Position numbers and translations under genes: made by a program. The notes beneath the pieces were generated by a model. It was not told the DNA's origin. It saw nothing but the letters and a program-made list of their open reading frames with translations, and searched no databases. From Heterohyrax brucei (lineage: Eukaryota > Chordata > Mammalia > Hyracoidea > Procaviidae), in contig CM053143.1 of assembly GCA_028571685.1 (NCBI GenBank), positions 55,855,208 to 55,919,207 of the forward strand: a stretch of 64,000 nt of DNA, given 5' to 3'. Shown piece by piece: positions 1-12,055 of this stretch (positions within the stretch are counted from its first letter, which is position 1; each line of letters begins with the position of its first letter).

Positions 1-360
1 ACTTAGTCTATGAAATTATAACTATGTAATTTATTTTACTAGAATTCAGATGTGCATTTCTAATACCGTTAAATATTTAAACTCAATTCTGATAGCTGTA
101 TTTCTAGTGTATTTTGATCCTGAGCACATCTTTCTGAATCATATCATGGGTTTTCCTGGAAAAGAGCTTCCTATTCAGATAGTCCTCTTATAAATTTTTT
201 TCCTGCTGACTTGTTAACTGATCAAAGAGAAATAAGGAATGATTAGAGCTGTATGTAAAAAACACACCAGCACTACTTTTCTGATTGACAGAAGAAGCTA
301 ATCATTTTGTATTTCCAGTCTATATTTTTTTGTTAGACCATTCTGATATTGTTAAGCTCC

Positions 361-570
361 TGGAGTCCCTGGGTGGTACAAATAATTACTATACCAGACA
401 GCTAACCCAGAGGTTAGCAGTTCAAGTGCACATAGAGCATCTTGAAAGAAAGACCTGGTGATACGCTTCCAAAAACTCAGCCATTGAAAGCCCTATGGAA
501 CACAGTTTTACTCTGACACACATAGAGTCTCCATGAGTCAAGGTCTAACTCACTAGCAACTGGCTCTTAC
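361..570 (+). repeat. AfroSINE, long subtype
   Basis: The afrotherian SINE has a tRNA-like head (B-box like GTTCGAATCC) and a 3' tail reading roughly GTCGCTATGAGTCGGAATCG then ACTCGACGGCA, shared with the afrotherian RTE. This diverged copy belongs to a longer subtype with an extra middle segment (GAAAGACCTGG ... CTTCCA ... GCCATTGAAA) before the CTATGG..CAGTTTTACTCTG block. Confidence 0.8.
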
Positions 571-1629
571 TTAATCTACTACTGGATCTTTTGAAATCAT
601 GGACCACTGTTTTCCTTCATCATTAAAGTAATTAATCATTAAATAAATTATAGTAACGTCAGTAGTTATCTGAGAATTCGCAAGGATACTTTTTCCCTAC
701 AACTGAATCTGTAGTTACAAACATGTTAAAGTACAAATATTAGAATCCAGCTCAAAGTTCAGAAACAATTTTTTTTTCATAGTCTGTGGCATTAGATGAT
801 CTAGGCCTTTACTTTTAGACAAATAGTCAAAATTTTGTTACAGGTTTTACTAGTGATTGATGTGTTAGATCAGACCTTCAGAGCAATTTTATAGGAATGT
901 ATTTTATTGAGACAGGGATAGTTCTGATTCAGCAGAGAGACAATGGGACTGGACAGATGAGCATTGTTTTCAAGGAGTTACAGAATAGTGAGAAACGACA
1001 GGAGTTGAAACAAATCTACAAGCAAAAAGAAGTAAAGTTTTTTTTTACCTTTGACAGAAACAAAATCCAGAGGCAGCTTTGTATTGTTACTTTCCTAGCA
1101 TTTAAAGTTTGGTAATATTGATGGTTTTGTAGTCATGAGCAAAACAATAGTAAGAGAAAATTAATAGAGGAAAATCTTAGTCATTCTCAGATCCACAAAG
1201 CTGAGAAAGTTAGGGAGAAGTAATCTAGTAATGAATACTTTTTTATCCACTTAACCTTTTCTTCACTTTTGCTTCCAAATTTTACTTTCTTACCTTCAGT
1301 GATATTGGATATTAATATGTAGTGTTGAAAGCTTACTCGAGATTGTATGACCACCTGGTGACTTAGTAAGTACTAGTTTTTCAAGATGACTTTTTCTTAA
1401 TGATAAGTAAAAAAGAGTAGAAAAAACTGTGTGTTAATCTAGTTGAATACTGCCACTTTCTTTTTCTTCTGACCTAGCATAGTAGTATACTTTACTGATT
1501 CTGAGGTTTAGTTGTTGTCAGGACATGTCTCCTGACATTCATTCGTTAATTCTTATAGTAAGTATTTACGGAGAGACTGCTGTGTGTTAGGTGGAATTCA
1601 ACTAGAAATGAATAAGTGAATACCAAAAG
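571..1629. other. AT-rich intron, no feature recognised
   Basis: No coding signal is visible. A short ATTCATTCGTTAATTC stretch near 1,540-1,620 resembles the start of an old mammalian interspersed repeat that recurs at 11.9, 21.2 and 26.8 kb. Confidence 0.4.
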
Positions 1630-1995
1630 ACTAAACCCACTAGTGTCAAGTAGTTCTGACTCATAGTGGCCTTATAGAACAGAGTAGATCTGGACTACCG
1701 CATAGAGTTTCTAAGGCTGTCAATTTTAGTAAAGGATCAGCAGGAGAAAAGGAAGACCCTCAGCAGAAGTGTATTGACACAGGGGCTGCAACAGTAAGGT
1801 CTAGCTTAACAATTATGAGGAAGACTCAGGACTCAGCATTCTCTTGTAAGTCACTGTGAGTCGCAACCAGCTCAAAGGCACCTAACAACAGCAATCAGTA
1901 TTAAGGACACAGACGGACACACCTTTCTCCCTAGGAGCCACTGGTAGGTTCAAACTGGGTCCTTTTGATTAGCAGCCAAGTACTTTCAGGATGAT
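1630..1995 (-). repeat. AfroSINE, antisense, split by an RTE insertion
   Basis: The SINE tail side (GACTCATAGTGGCC ... AGAGTAGA) occupies 1,630-1,720. The head side (AGGTTCAAACTGGGTCCTTTT, GATTAGCAGCC) resumes about 1,930. The interval between them is RTE 3' end. Confidence 0.7.
1721..1900 (+). mobile_element. RTE (BovB-type) LINE 3' end, nested in a SINE
   Basis: It reads AGGAGAAAAGGAAGACCCTC, then GGGGCTGCAACAGTAAG, and ends GTGAGTCGCAACCAG ... GGCACCTAACAACAGC, the RTE 3' terminus. It is a 5'-truncated insertion of about 180 bp. Confidence 0.8.
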
Positions 1996-2003
1996 GCTAC
2001 CAA

Positions 2004-2153
2004 CCCTCTGCCATCGAGTCATTTGCAACCCATAACAACCCTAAAGGACAGTTGAACTGTCTCATAGAGCTTCTAAGGAACAGCTGGTAGATTCAAACTG
2101 CTGACATTTTGATTAGCAGGTGCACCCCTAACTGCTATGTCACCAGGGTTCCA
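2004..2153 (-). repeat. AfroSINE, antisense, near full length
   Basis: It runs from the tail (CATCGAGTCATTTGCAACCC) to the head (ATGTCACCAGGGTTCC) in antisense, directly after the split SINE. Confidence 0.85.
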
Positions 2154-2443
2154 AATTGGCTATTATATAACAAGAAATATGTTGGGAAAAAAGAGTGAGA
2201 CAGTGCCTTTCCAGTAAAAGAACTACCTAAAACAGACAAAATTCTCTGCCCTTTGCTTAAATTTTTACGTTAATACTTTTATTTCTATAAACAATACTTG
2301 GGGTAAATAATATGTTCATGCAACACAGACTTTTAATGCCAGCAAAGTTGTGTGTGATCTGCTAACAGGAATGACAAATGAAGAGAGATTAATTTCCTCC
2401 CCCTGCCCCCCCAACTGATTAAAGTGCAAAACTATTGTTAGTA

Positions 2444-2609
2444 TAAAAAAAAAACCCATGCCATTAAGTTGGGTCCGACTGATAAGCAACCCTAGAGATC
2501 AGAGTAGAACTGCCCCATAGAGTTTCCAAGGAACACCTGGTGGATTTGAACTGCCGACCTTTGGGTTAGCAGAGATAGCACTTAACTCATTACACCACTG
2601 GGATTTCCA
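2444..2609 (-). repeat. AfroSINE, antisense, full length
   Basis: It begins with an A-run (AAAAAAAACCC), then GGGTCCGACTGATAAGCAAC, CCCCATAGAGTTTCCAAGG and GAACTGCCGACCTTTGGG, ending CACCACTGGGATTTCC. Confidence 0.9.
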
Positions 2610-4504
2610 TTGTTAGTATAGTTAGAATATTTTCCCCCTCACTTATTTATGTTAGTGAAACTTACTGAAGTTTACAGTGATAATCAAGGACTAACTTCTC
2701 TCATTCTGCTATCCTTTCAGGCTTTCATTGAGAAATTTTTGTGTATTTGTATTGAAGGTGACTTTCTTAGAGTTAGTGTTAGAAATAGGGTTTGCCAGCA
2801 GTCCTGTCATTGTAAAACAATCCATTACTTTTGATAAAAGTATTGAATTAGGAGATCAGAATAGAAGTAGTAGCTTTAGGTCTTGAGACTCATTTAGAAG
2901 TAGAACTTAAAAAGTTTATTTCATTCACCCAGAAACTCCTTTCTGAACCTTACTGCCATGGTCCTTTGAACCAGCAGTCTTTGCAGAGATTTAGATAGAT
3001 ATATAAAACCGTGAAATAGGAAGCTTTGTTCTTGGCAGATAACTTTCCCTGCCCTCTCTGGTTAATTAGTCAGCAGAATCAGGTGTGAGGTTTTGGTGAT
3101 GTCAATTTTCAATGTTGAATGAAAAGATTTTATTCTGTGTAATGTTGATAGGAAAATGAAATATATGGAATAAGGGTAAACAATAAAACTGATGAAAGTT
3201 AAAGATAACTGAATCTAAGCTTTGAAAGGTCAGCAGAAAAGTTGTGTTAATGTGGCTTTTTAGAAACAGTTGGAAACTCAGTCTGAACTCCTTCATTTGT
3301 TTTTTTATTTCAAACAGAAGCTATCATCCTTGAATGGCTGACTTTTCTTTCTCATTTTTTTTTTCCCTTTTTTAAATCTCCTGTCTTGTATGTAAGTTCT
3401 TTTCTGTAGGGTTTTATCTTACATTGTAATTATTTATGCTTGTTTACTGTTATCTCCTCTCGTAGACACATGTTTTGTCATGGCAGTGTTCATGGGTGAT
3501 TAGTTTTTTATATTACCACTCTGCTTTGCGTAGCACTCGGCGTATAAGAAGTACTAAGTGATTATCTTTCGAATGAGTGAATACTGCCACTTACCTATCT
3601 AGAATATATTTCAGCCAGTGAGTCAGAGTGAACTCAAAGACAGCACAAGAATAATTGAAGGGTGTCTGAAGCTCTTGAATAAGAAAGGAAGTTGAGCTGT
3701 TATGTCACTTAGGTCAGTTTTAAATGCAGACCTGACCAGTATAGTGATTATTAATTTATTAACCTCTGTCTCCTCTTTATGTCTGAACATGGCATTGATC
3801 CCAATAGTTCCAAGTGGCCAGATGTCTGTCTCCTGTCTCAACTGCCTCCAACTGTTTTTCCAAACTCAACGAAAGGGCTAAAAACAGAATTTGACTAGAA
3901 AGTGTTCTTACTTCTTATCCATGTTTGTGTGATGATTTCAGGGCAAAATATTCACCTTTCATAATCTATATTGTTTACCTATACCTAATGATGTTTAAGA
4001 TTATTCTCATTACCTATTTTGAAATATTGTCAGATTAAAAGATTTCAGTAAGAGTGTCTTTACTGTTCAATTTTTGAATAATATGAATGAATTTTTATGA
4101 CTTTTATAATCAAAATGTTAAACCTGTATTTGTGTTTTCATCTAATATCTTCACTTTTCACTGAATTGCCTGTTGTTTCCAACTTTCTTTTAACTGGCTG
4201 ATTGTAAATTAGATCGGCAGCCATTCAGACCTTCCTGCCTTCTGCTTTCTAAATGTCTTTTTCTGTCCTCTAGATTGACTTCCTCTTCTGTGTATCTGGT
4301 GCTTCCGTTGGTTCTTGATGCTTTCTAGCTTTTGCTGGACCCAGTCCTCAACCTTTTGTCACTCCTGTAATGGAATAACACATTGGTCCTCTTTGTATGT
4401 TTATACTGTTTAACATTAAGCACATTCTTAGTGCTGTTCAGAAACCCTTTTGTTTACTTCCCGGTTAACTAAGATTGTTTTTAGACTAGAGAAAGTAAAG
4501 TGGT
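2610..4504. other. Intron, no feature recognised
   Basis: AT-rich unique-looking sequence. Open frames here are short and unlike any protein I know. Confidence 0.4.
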
Positions 4505-4655
4505 GGAAACCCTGGTGTCATAATGGTTAAGAGCTACGGCTGCTAGCCTAAAGGTTGGCAGTTCAAATCCACCAAGCACTCCTTGGAAATCCTAGGGAGC
4601 ATTTCTGCTCTGTCCTGCAGGGTCATTTTGAATCAGAATTGACTCAGTGACAACA
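4505..4655 (+). repeat. AfroSINE, sense, full length
   Basis: GGAAACCCTGGTGTCATAAT opens the element. GCTGCTAGCCTAAAGG and CAGTTCAAATCCACCAAGC mark the tRNA-like part, and AGAATTGACTCAGTGACA marks the tail. Confidence 0.9.
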
Positions 4656-6304
4656 GATTTTATAAGTCAGTCTAAAGTTTTTCTAACCTAAATCTGAAAT
4701 AATTTACTTAACATGTCCAGATTTTTGGTATGGGATAGGGGGAGAAAAAAGAAAAAAAAGAAAAACTGGAAGTGTTGACAATACTAGGTTCTTATTCTTT
4801 GTAAAACAGTGCTCTGGTATAACTGAGGGCCAGCCGCTCAGTGTGTGGTCTGTGTTCTCCTTTGATTCCGTTGCCACCACTCTGAATTACCCAATGTGAA
4901 GACCACTTCATTTGTTTATGTATGCCACCCTGGTTCCCATAGGCATGTTCAAACACAAGTACGTTTCCTATTCATCTGAAAAAAAAGTAGGTTTTTTTTT
5001 GTCCTTCTGTTATCCCACTTGCTCTTATTACTTAGAATTAATGACTGCAACTGTTACTTTCTCTCCCCCATCACCTTATTTCTTATGAAATCTCACTTCT
5101 GTCTCTACTTACTTACAGAAATGTTTGATTGTTCTTGCCTCTGAATTCATTGCCAAATCTGTATTTCAGACCCCCTTTTTAAAAATTATTATTGTTTATA
5201 TTTTTTTCTCTTCAATCCCTTGTCTGACTCTAGTCTTTATTCATCCTTCCTCTAGGTTCTCTATGGGTGTTTGTCACCAAAACTTCTGTCTTTTATGCAT
5301 ATAAAGCTTCTGTCTTTATGTGTACTTATATTGTTGTATTTGCTTACATGGCTGCCTATGTGCATATCTAATATAGCCACCAAATCTGCATCAGTACCCT
5401 TTATCTTTATTCTAGTCCATGTATATCTTTTCACCTGTATACCCGTCACTTACCTTCCATTTTCAAACCTTCTTCCTGTGTAGCTTTTCTGTTCAGTGAC
5501 TCATTCATTCCAGACACGTGCTGTATTAAGACTGAAATGTTAAGCCAAACAGAAACACTGAATTCAGGTAGGGAAAATACATTGAACAAATCACAGAAAT
5601 AAACGTAAAATACAGCTTTGGTAAGTGTTAAGAAGAAAGAACATAGAAATGGTTGAAGGCATACAATAAGAAACTTGATCATTATCTAGAATTGTGGAAA
5701 AAATTACTCCTCTCTAAATTCTTCCATAATTCATATCTCTTGCACCCTTTTTGCTCAAACATGTGGTGGTCCTCAGATCTAACGTCAGCATCAACTGGGA
5801 GGTTATTAGAGTGCAGACTCTCGGGTATACTGAGTCAGAATCTGCATTTTAACAAGATGCCCTGTGTGAATCCTGAGCACATTGTAGTTTGAGAGGCACT
5901 GTCCTAGGCTAAAGTTTATTTTATTTTAAGGTATTTAATCTTTTTATCAGAATGTTTGAGTGTCTGTTACCCTAATCTTAGAATTATTATTCACGTACTT
6001 CTTAGTGATCTACTTATTTTTACCCTTGTTCTGTTCTAATCTATTTTGTTCCCAATTGTCCAGTAACCAAGGCAAAACAAAGCTTTCATTAGTTGTTCCT
6101 CTAAGCATATGGTAATCCACACAACAGTTTTAAATTTTCCTACTTTTAAAACTCTAGATAAGTTACTTCTGCCCCATCTAAAGTATGCATCATGTTTTCC
6201 ATAATCTCATGAGAGTAGCTAATTCATTATTTTAAGAAATATTTTTAGGCATAGTGGATATTACACATTGCGTCCAGCTGCAGGTTAGCAGTAGGCCAGT
6301 AGGC
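4656..6304. other. Intron, no feature recognised
   Basis: Mixed AT-rich and pyrimidine-rich sequence. No repeat or gene assigned. Confidence 0.35.
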
Positions 6305-6780
6305 TTAGCATTGACTTCAGAATAAAATCTAAGCTATACGTGGTCTAACCCTTGTCTAGCCTTTGACCTCGTCTTTTACAACTCTTAGCTGTGCTCATTG
6401 CTCTTTGTGCACATCACCCTCATCATTTTCTGAAGTACGTCAGACTGGCTGGCAGATTTTTGTAGGGCTACTATCCTCTGGTATCACTTAGGTACTAGTG
6501 CCGACATTTAATGTTATCGTCTTCAAGAGAACTTTTCCTGTCCACTGAGTGGTTAGAACTTTCATCCCTCAGTCATTCTCTAAAATTGCATCTCCCCAAT
6601 TTATTCCTTACTTTGCAGTATCTGTCATGATCTGAAATTCCTTTATGCATTTACTTTGATTTTCTGCCCATTTATTGACGTAAGTGCAGTCCTTGCCTGT
6701 CTTGTTCTCTCCATAGTGCCAGGGCTTAGAAGAGTGTAACACTTAGTAGCCCACACTTAGTAGAGATTTCATAATATTTC
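6305..6780 (+). repeat. L2 LINE 3' end, sense
   Basis: It follows the L2 3' consensus order: TTCAGAATAAAATCTAAGC, then GTGGTCTAACCC, a middle with CTCTTTGTGCACATCACCCT, then CCTTGCCTGTCTTGTTC, AGTGCCAGGGCTTAGAA and ACTTAGTAG. An ancient LINE2 remnant. Confidence 0.7.
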
Positions 6781-7486
6781 CTGAATTAACCTGTAAATAT
6801 TTATAATTTTGTTCACATTGGTAATTTGCATTACTATAACTGTATTTAGCATTGTCAGTTTGTGTTAATGTGATAGCTTCCTTTAATGCTGGAAGTTGTG
6901 CCACTGGTAATGACACTGTCAGGAATGTTACTAACATTTTTTATGTTTAAAATTTAAAGTCAGAAATTTTTAAAATATATGTTTGTGAATATATTAAAAT
7001 AGTAAGCATAATATATATTAGCATAAATGACATTTTAGTATAAAAAATAACTCTACTGTCCCGAAAAAAACCTTCAAGGAGTGACTTTTTAATATTTCTT
7101 GCAAAAACCTTTAATACTTAACTTAAAAGCCAGCTGAATTTTCATATCTGCTTCTGCCTAGAAGCTCTGATAAACTCTACTGTATTCCTAGGAGAGAATG
7201 AGAATGAAAAAGAGAGAATATTTTAGTGCTGTGAATAACTCTGGAATCTTTCTAGGGTTGAGGAGGCCCCAGAGGTTCTTAAACTTGACTTTGAGAACTG
7301 CTGTTTTATTATGCTGTTCCGTGTAAATGGTTTTGTGCTGTGGCACCATTTTGCAATGTTTTCTGTGGAACATTGTATTTTTAGGGCTCCATGTTGTTAC
7401 AAAGCATGCTTCTGTGTGGATCATGACAAATTATGGGTGCCATTGATAATAATAATAGAAACTTCAGAACACTAAATTGTGCTTTT
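6781..7486. other. Intron, no feature recognised
   Basis: AT-rich; no assignment. Confidence 0.3.
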
Positions 7487-8497
7487 GAGGAAGCTATACA
7501 TAGACCAAGAGGCAATCATTCAAACAGAACAAAGGGATTCTGCATGTTTTAGAGTCAGGAAAGGTGTGCTTAAGAGTTGTGACCTTTCACCATACTTATT
7601 CAGTCTTCATGCTAAACAATCTGAGAAGCTGTACTTTAAAGGAAAAATGGGACATCAGGATTGGTAGCCTCGTTAGCAACCTTCAGTATGCAGATAACAC
7701 ACCCACGCTTGCTAAAGGGAAGAAGACTTGAAGCATTTACTAGTGAAGGTCAAAGACAACAGCCTTCCAGTGTGGCTTGTACCTCAACATAAGGAAAACA
7801 AAAATCCTCGCAACTAGGCCAGTGGGCAACATCATGATAAACGGGGAAAAGATTGAAGTGGTCAAGGATTTCATTTTACTTGGATGCACAGTCAACATCC
7901 ATGGAAGCAGCAGTCAAGAAATAAAAGAATATACTGTGTTGGGCAAATCTGCTCAAGAGATCTCTTTAGAGTATTGAAAAGCAAAGACACCATCTTGAAG
8001 TCTAAGGTGTACCTGACCCAAGCCTTGGTGTTTTTAGTTGCTTCATAAGCATATAAGAGCTGGACAATGAATAATGAAGAGTGAAGAAAAGAAGTGATGC
8101 CTTTGAATTATGGTGTTGGTAAAGAATATTGAATAGGCTGCCAGGCATATTGCTATTATTTGAATGTACTGAGTAGATTATTAAAAGAACTAAAATCCAT
8201 CTTGGGGTAAGTGAAACCAGAATGCTCCTTGGAAGCCAAGCTATGATACTTTGTCTGACATACTTTGGACATGTTATCAGCAATTATCACTCCTTGGAGA
8301 AGGACATAATACTTGGTAGAGTCAGCAAAACAGAGGAAGACCCTCAGTGAGATGAATTGGCACAGTGGCTGCACCAGTGGGTTCAAGCATGACAATAATT
8401 TGGAAGATGGCACAGGACTGGGCAGTGTTTCCTTCTATTGTACATAGGGTTGCTGTAAGACAGAATTGCCTTGATGGCAGCTTCCAACAACAACATG
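7487..8497 (+). mobile_element. RTE (BovB-type) LINE, 5'-truncated, sense, decayed reverse transcriptase
   Basis: Broken frames translate to pieces of BovB-like ORF2: L-Y-I-D-Q-E-A-I-I-Q-T near 7,494, then a Q-Y-A-D-N relic of the F/Y-A-D-D catalytic box near 7,687, and L-N-I-R-K-T-K-I near 7,780. These are followed by the C-terminal domain and the 3' end (ATAGGGTTGCTGTAAGACAG ... CAACAACAAC). Several stops and frameshifts make it dead. A patch near 8,140-8,185 does not match and may be a small insertion. Confidence 0.85.
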
Positions 8498-8535
8498 TTG
8501 TTTCATGTGGGTCTACATGATTCCATACAGCATAT

Positions 8536-10165
8536 GATTTCGTTGTTTGTTAGTTGCTATCAAGTTGGCTGACACACGATGACACATATACGTAAGGAAA
8601 TGTTGCCCAGTCCTGTGCCATCATCGATTGTTTTTTCTTTGAGTCCATTGTGCTGTGGTATCAGTTCATCGTATTGAGAGTTCCCTCATTTTTGCTGACC
8701 CTCTTTTAACAAACGTGATGGCCTTTCCTAGTGATTGGTCCTGATGACATATCCAGAGTAAGAAAACCAAAGTCCTGCCATCTTTGCTTCTAAGGAACAT
8801 TCTGATTGCCATACTTTTAAGATTCATTTCTTTATTTTTCTGCAGTCTGTGGTATACTCAGTGTTTCCGTAGCACCACAATTGTAATGCATCAGTTCTTC
8901 TTTAGTCTTCCTTTTTCATTGTCCAGCTTTGCATTCATATGAGGCAATTGAAAATATCGTAGTTTGGGTCAGTTAGGTGCACCTAAGTCCTCAAAGTGAC
9001 AGTTTGCTTTTTAATACTTTAAAGAGGTCTTTGGAAGCAAATTTATTCAATATGATATTTGTTTGATTTGTTGAATGCTGCATTCATGGACGTTGACTAT
9101 TGATTCTAGTAGAATAAAATTGTTGACAGTTTTTTTTTTTTTTTTCCTTATTTATCATGGTGATATTTATTGGTCCAGTTTTAAGAGTTTTTGTTTTTGT
9201 CATGTTCAGGCGTAATAGATACTATTAGTAAGTTCTTTGGGTTATCTTCATTTTCAGCGAGTAAGATTGTAGCATATGTGTATCGCAGGTTATTAATGAG
9301 TCTTCTAATCCTGATGCTAAATTTCTGTGTGTAGTCTGGCTTTCATGAATTATTTCTTGAGTGTACAGACCAAGTGAGTGAGGTAAAAGGATATAGCCTG
9401 TTGTACATTTGTGCGGTGTTAAACCACATAATATCCCTTTGCTCCGTTTGAATGACTGCCTTTTAATACATGTGCAGGTTCTACTGGAGTATAATTAAGT
9501 GTGCTGGAATTCTCACTCCTCATTAACATTCATAACTTGTTAATGATTCCCACAGTTAAATGCCTACACACAGGCAGTAAAACACAGATAAACATCTTTT
9601 TGGTAGTCTCTCCTTTTGGTCAAGATTCATCAGAATTCAACAGTGATAGCCCTTATTCCATGTTCTCTTTTGAATATAGCTTGAACTTCCAGCAGACTCT
9701 TGTCAATGTATGGCAGCAATCATTGTTTGTCTCCAGCAAAATTTTAGTGTGTGATATTACTGTTATTTTTTGACAGTTTTGCAATCCCTTTGATTGCCTT
9801 TCTTTGGAATGGGCATGAATATGTATTCTTAAGGTCGCTTGGCTGAGAAATCTTTCAGTTTTCTTGGTAGCAGGCAGGGAACTAGTTCCATTGATTTTGT
9901 TGCATCTGTTTGTTGAAGCATTTCAGTTCCTACTGTGAATTCCTAGAGCCTTTATTTTTGTGCCCCCAAGAATGTCTTTAATGCAGCAGCTTTGACTTCT
10001 TCCTTCGTTACCCGTGGTACTTGTTCACATGCTACTTCTTAAATGGTTAAATGTCTACCAGTTCTTTTTTGTGTAGTGACGTTATATATTTCCTCCATCT
10101 TCTTTTGATACTTCTTAAACTATACTATAGTTCATTTATCTGTAATCATGTTGACCCTCATTTAA
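8536..10165 (-). mobile_element. RTE (BovB-type) LINE, antisense, 5'-truncated
   Basis: Reading + coordinates, the 3' end comes first (GTTGTTTGTTAGTTGC), then TGTTGCCCAGTCCTGTGCCA and ATTGTCCAGCTTTGCATTC. The reverse-transcriptase part follows (TTATTGGTCCAG, AGCGAGTAAGATTG, GGTTATTAATGAGTCTTC), ending about 10,160. About 1.6 kb, heavily decayed. Confidence 0.85.
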
Positions 10166-10171
10166 TTAAGA

Positions 10172-10227
10172 CATTACACATAAAGTCGCTATAATTTGGA
10201 GTCAACCTGAAGGCAACTAACACCAGC
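10172..10227 (+). mobile_element. RTE 3' tail only, sense
   Basis: About 55 bp: AAAGTCGCTATAATTTGGAG, then TCAACCTGAAGGCAACTAAC and ACCAGCAAC, the end of the RTE with nothing upstream. A severely 5'-truncated insertion. Confidence 0.6.
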
Positions 10228-11242
10228 AACTTTGTTTTTCAATGAGACAGTGCAACTGAGAGCATTCTTGTGTACCCCTGTGTGAATATGCCAGGAGTAA
10301 AGTAGTAAAAGGTAGTTCTAAGTTGCACAACTAGAAGTACACACCTAGAAGTGAAATTACTGAGCAATATGATATATATTCTCATCTTTTGTTCAATGAC
10401 AGTTGCAAACTGCTCTTCAGAATTGTATTAGTTTATGTTCTTGTAGTTTTGTTTATCTGGGTTCTGTTTATTCTACCAGATCACTGACTCTTTATCTTGC
10501 CTAAACCCACACAGAGGTAATTCTTGTTATATTTCCTGTGGTTCTGTTCTGTGACGTTGTCACGCACAATGAATTAGTGAATACTGAACATTTACTTCTA
10601 TGAAAATACATGTTTAGGTTTCTGTGAGCCTTTCTGGTCACGTTTTTACCAACTGATCCCATAACCTTGTTTTATGTACCTTTCGGTTTAAAGAGATTTT
10701 ACCTAACATACATTGTTGATCCGTGAACATAAAAATCACTGCCAAGAGTGTTTACCTCTGACACATGTATTTTCTTCACAAGGCACATCACAGCCTTCTT
10801 ATACTTAAGAACACTAAGCAGCACTATCGTGCTGTGCTTGGGTGCCATTTTAAGCAACAGAATCACAGATGAAAAGTACCAACATGTAAAACAAACAAAC
10901 AAAAAAGGTGACACTAAGTAGACCACAAAAAGAATACTGGTTTATAAACAGGAAGGTAGAGCATAGATTTATCGACCTCATCTGGGAACATGCATGCTGG
11001 GCATGTTTTTGTTGTTCTGCACGTGTCTGTGAATGACTGCAAAAGCACTGTGAGTAGTAATTTGGGGTTAACAATACATTTTAGTGAGTAGGTGGATTCC
11101 CAGATGTGGAATCTGTGAATACTGAGAATCAACTCTATACATTTATTTTGTGAGTAGATGAATTTGCAAATATGGAATCTAAATAGTGATGATTAACTGT
11201 AGTTTTATATGTATATATATATGGTGTTGGAGCGGAACATAA
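10228..11242. other. Intron, no feature recognised
   Basis: Unassigned AT-rich sequence. A GTGAATACTGA / GGAATCTGTGAATA type motif recurs near 10,690-11,190 and again near 32.3 kb, possibly an unidentified repeat. Confidence 0.3.
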
Positions 11243-11265
11243 ACACACACACACACACACACACA
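11243..11265 (+). repeat. (CA)n microsatellite
   Basis: About 11 CA units directly before the A-rich tail of an antisense AfroSINE. (TA)n and (CA)n stretches also follow that SINE at 11,436-11,470. Confidence 0.9.
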
Positions 11266-11271
11266 TAAAAG

Positions 11272-11434
11272 TAAACCAAAACCCACTGCCACTGAGTCAA
11301 TTCTGATACATAGCAACCGTATAGGACAGAGTAGATTGGCTCTGTAAAGCTTACAAGAAGCACCTGACGTATTCAAACTGCTGACCTTTTGGTTAGCAGA
11401 TGTAGTATGTAACCAGTACATCACCAGGGTTTCC
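11272..11434 (-). repeat. AfroSINE, antisense, full length
   Basis: ACCAAAACCCACTGCCACTG opens it. AACCGTATAGGACAGAGTAG and GACCTTTTGGTTAGCAGATG follow, closing with CATCACCAGGGTTTCC. Confidence 0.92.
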
Positions 11435-11470
11435 ATATATATATATATACATACACACTCACACACACAG

Positions 11471-11655
11471 TGTTACTTATTGTCAGGTTGATTCCATCTC
11501 ATGGCAGTCCCATGTGTGCAGAGTAGAACTGCTTAATAGAGTTTTTAAGACTGTGACCCTTCAGAAACAGATTGTTAGGCTTGTTTCTGAAGGCACCACC
11601 AACGTTTTGGCTAGCAGTTGAGTGCTTAACCATTTGTGCCACCCAGGAACTCCTG
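11471..11655 (-). repeat. AfroSINE, antisense, long subtype
   Basis: The extra middle segment is visible in antisense (CAGAAACAGATTGTTAGGCT, then TTTCTGAAGGCACC). The head is GCCACCCAGGAACTCC. Confidence 0.88.
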
Positions 11656-11665
11656 CATGTATAAC

Positions 11666-11826
11666 CAAAAAAAACTCACTGCCATTGAATCAATGCCAGT
11701 TCTTCGTTACCCTTAGCAGACAGAGTAGAACTGCACCACAGGGTTTCCAAGGAGCGCCTGGCAGATTTGAACTGCTGACCTTTTAGCTATCAGTCATAGC
11801 AGTTAACCACTATGCCACCAGGGTTA
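11666..11826 (-). repeat. AfroSINE, antisense, full length
   Basis: The third antisense SINE in 560 bp. It runs from AAAAAAAACTCACTGCCATT to CTATGCCACCAGGGTTAC. Confidence 0.9.
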
Positions 11827-11843
11827 CTTCTGATGTGTACTGT

Positions 11844-11864
11844 GACTCGACGGCACTTGGCTGG
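11844..11864 (+). repeat. Isolated retroposon tail, CGACGGCACTTGG type
   Basis: GACTCGACGGCACTTGGCTG, with no SINE body upstream in the same orientation (an antisense SINE head precedes it). A (GT)-rich stretch follows. Confidence 0.5.
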
Positions 11865-12055
11865 ATATGTGTGTGTTTGTGTGTGTGTATGTGTGTTTCT
11901 GTGTTATCTAGTCTGCTTTGGTTCATTCATTCATTTATCAAGTAAGACAGCAGAAATGCACCAGGTGCTATTCCAGGTACTCAGATATAGTAGTAAATTA
12001 AAATGACATATACATGTCATCTGCTTTCATGCAAAAGCTCGAGAATGAATACAAA

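Noticed and set aside
7479..7977. Open frames with reverse-transcriptase similarity
   Set aside because: They are fragments of a decayed RTE with stops and a damaged Y-A-D-D box, and not a functional or domesticated gene.
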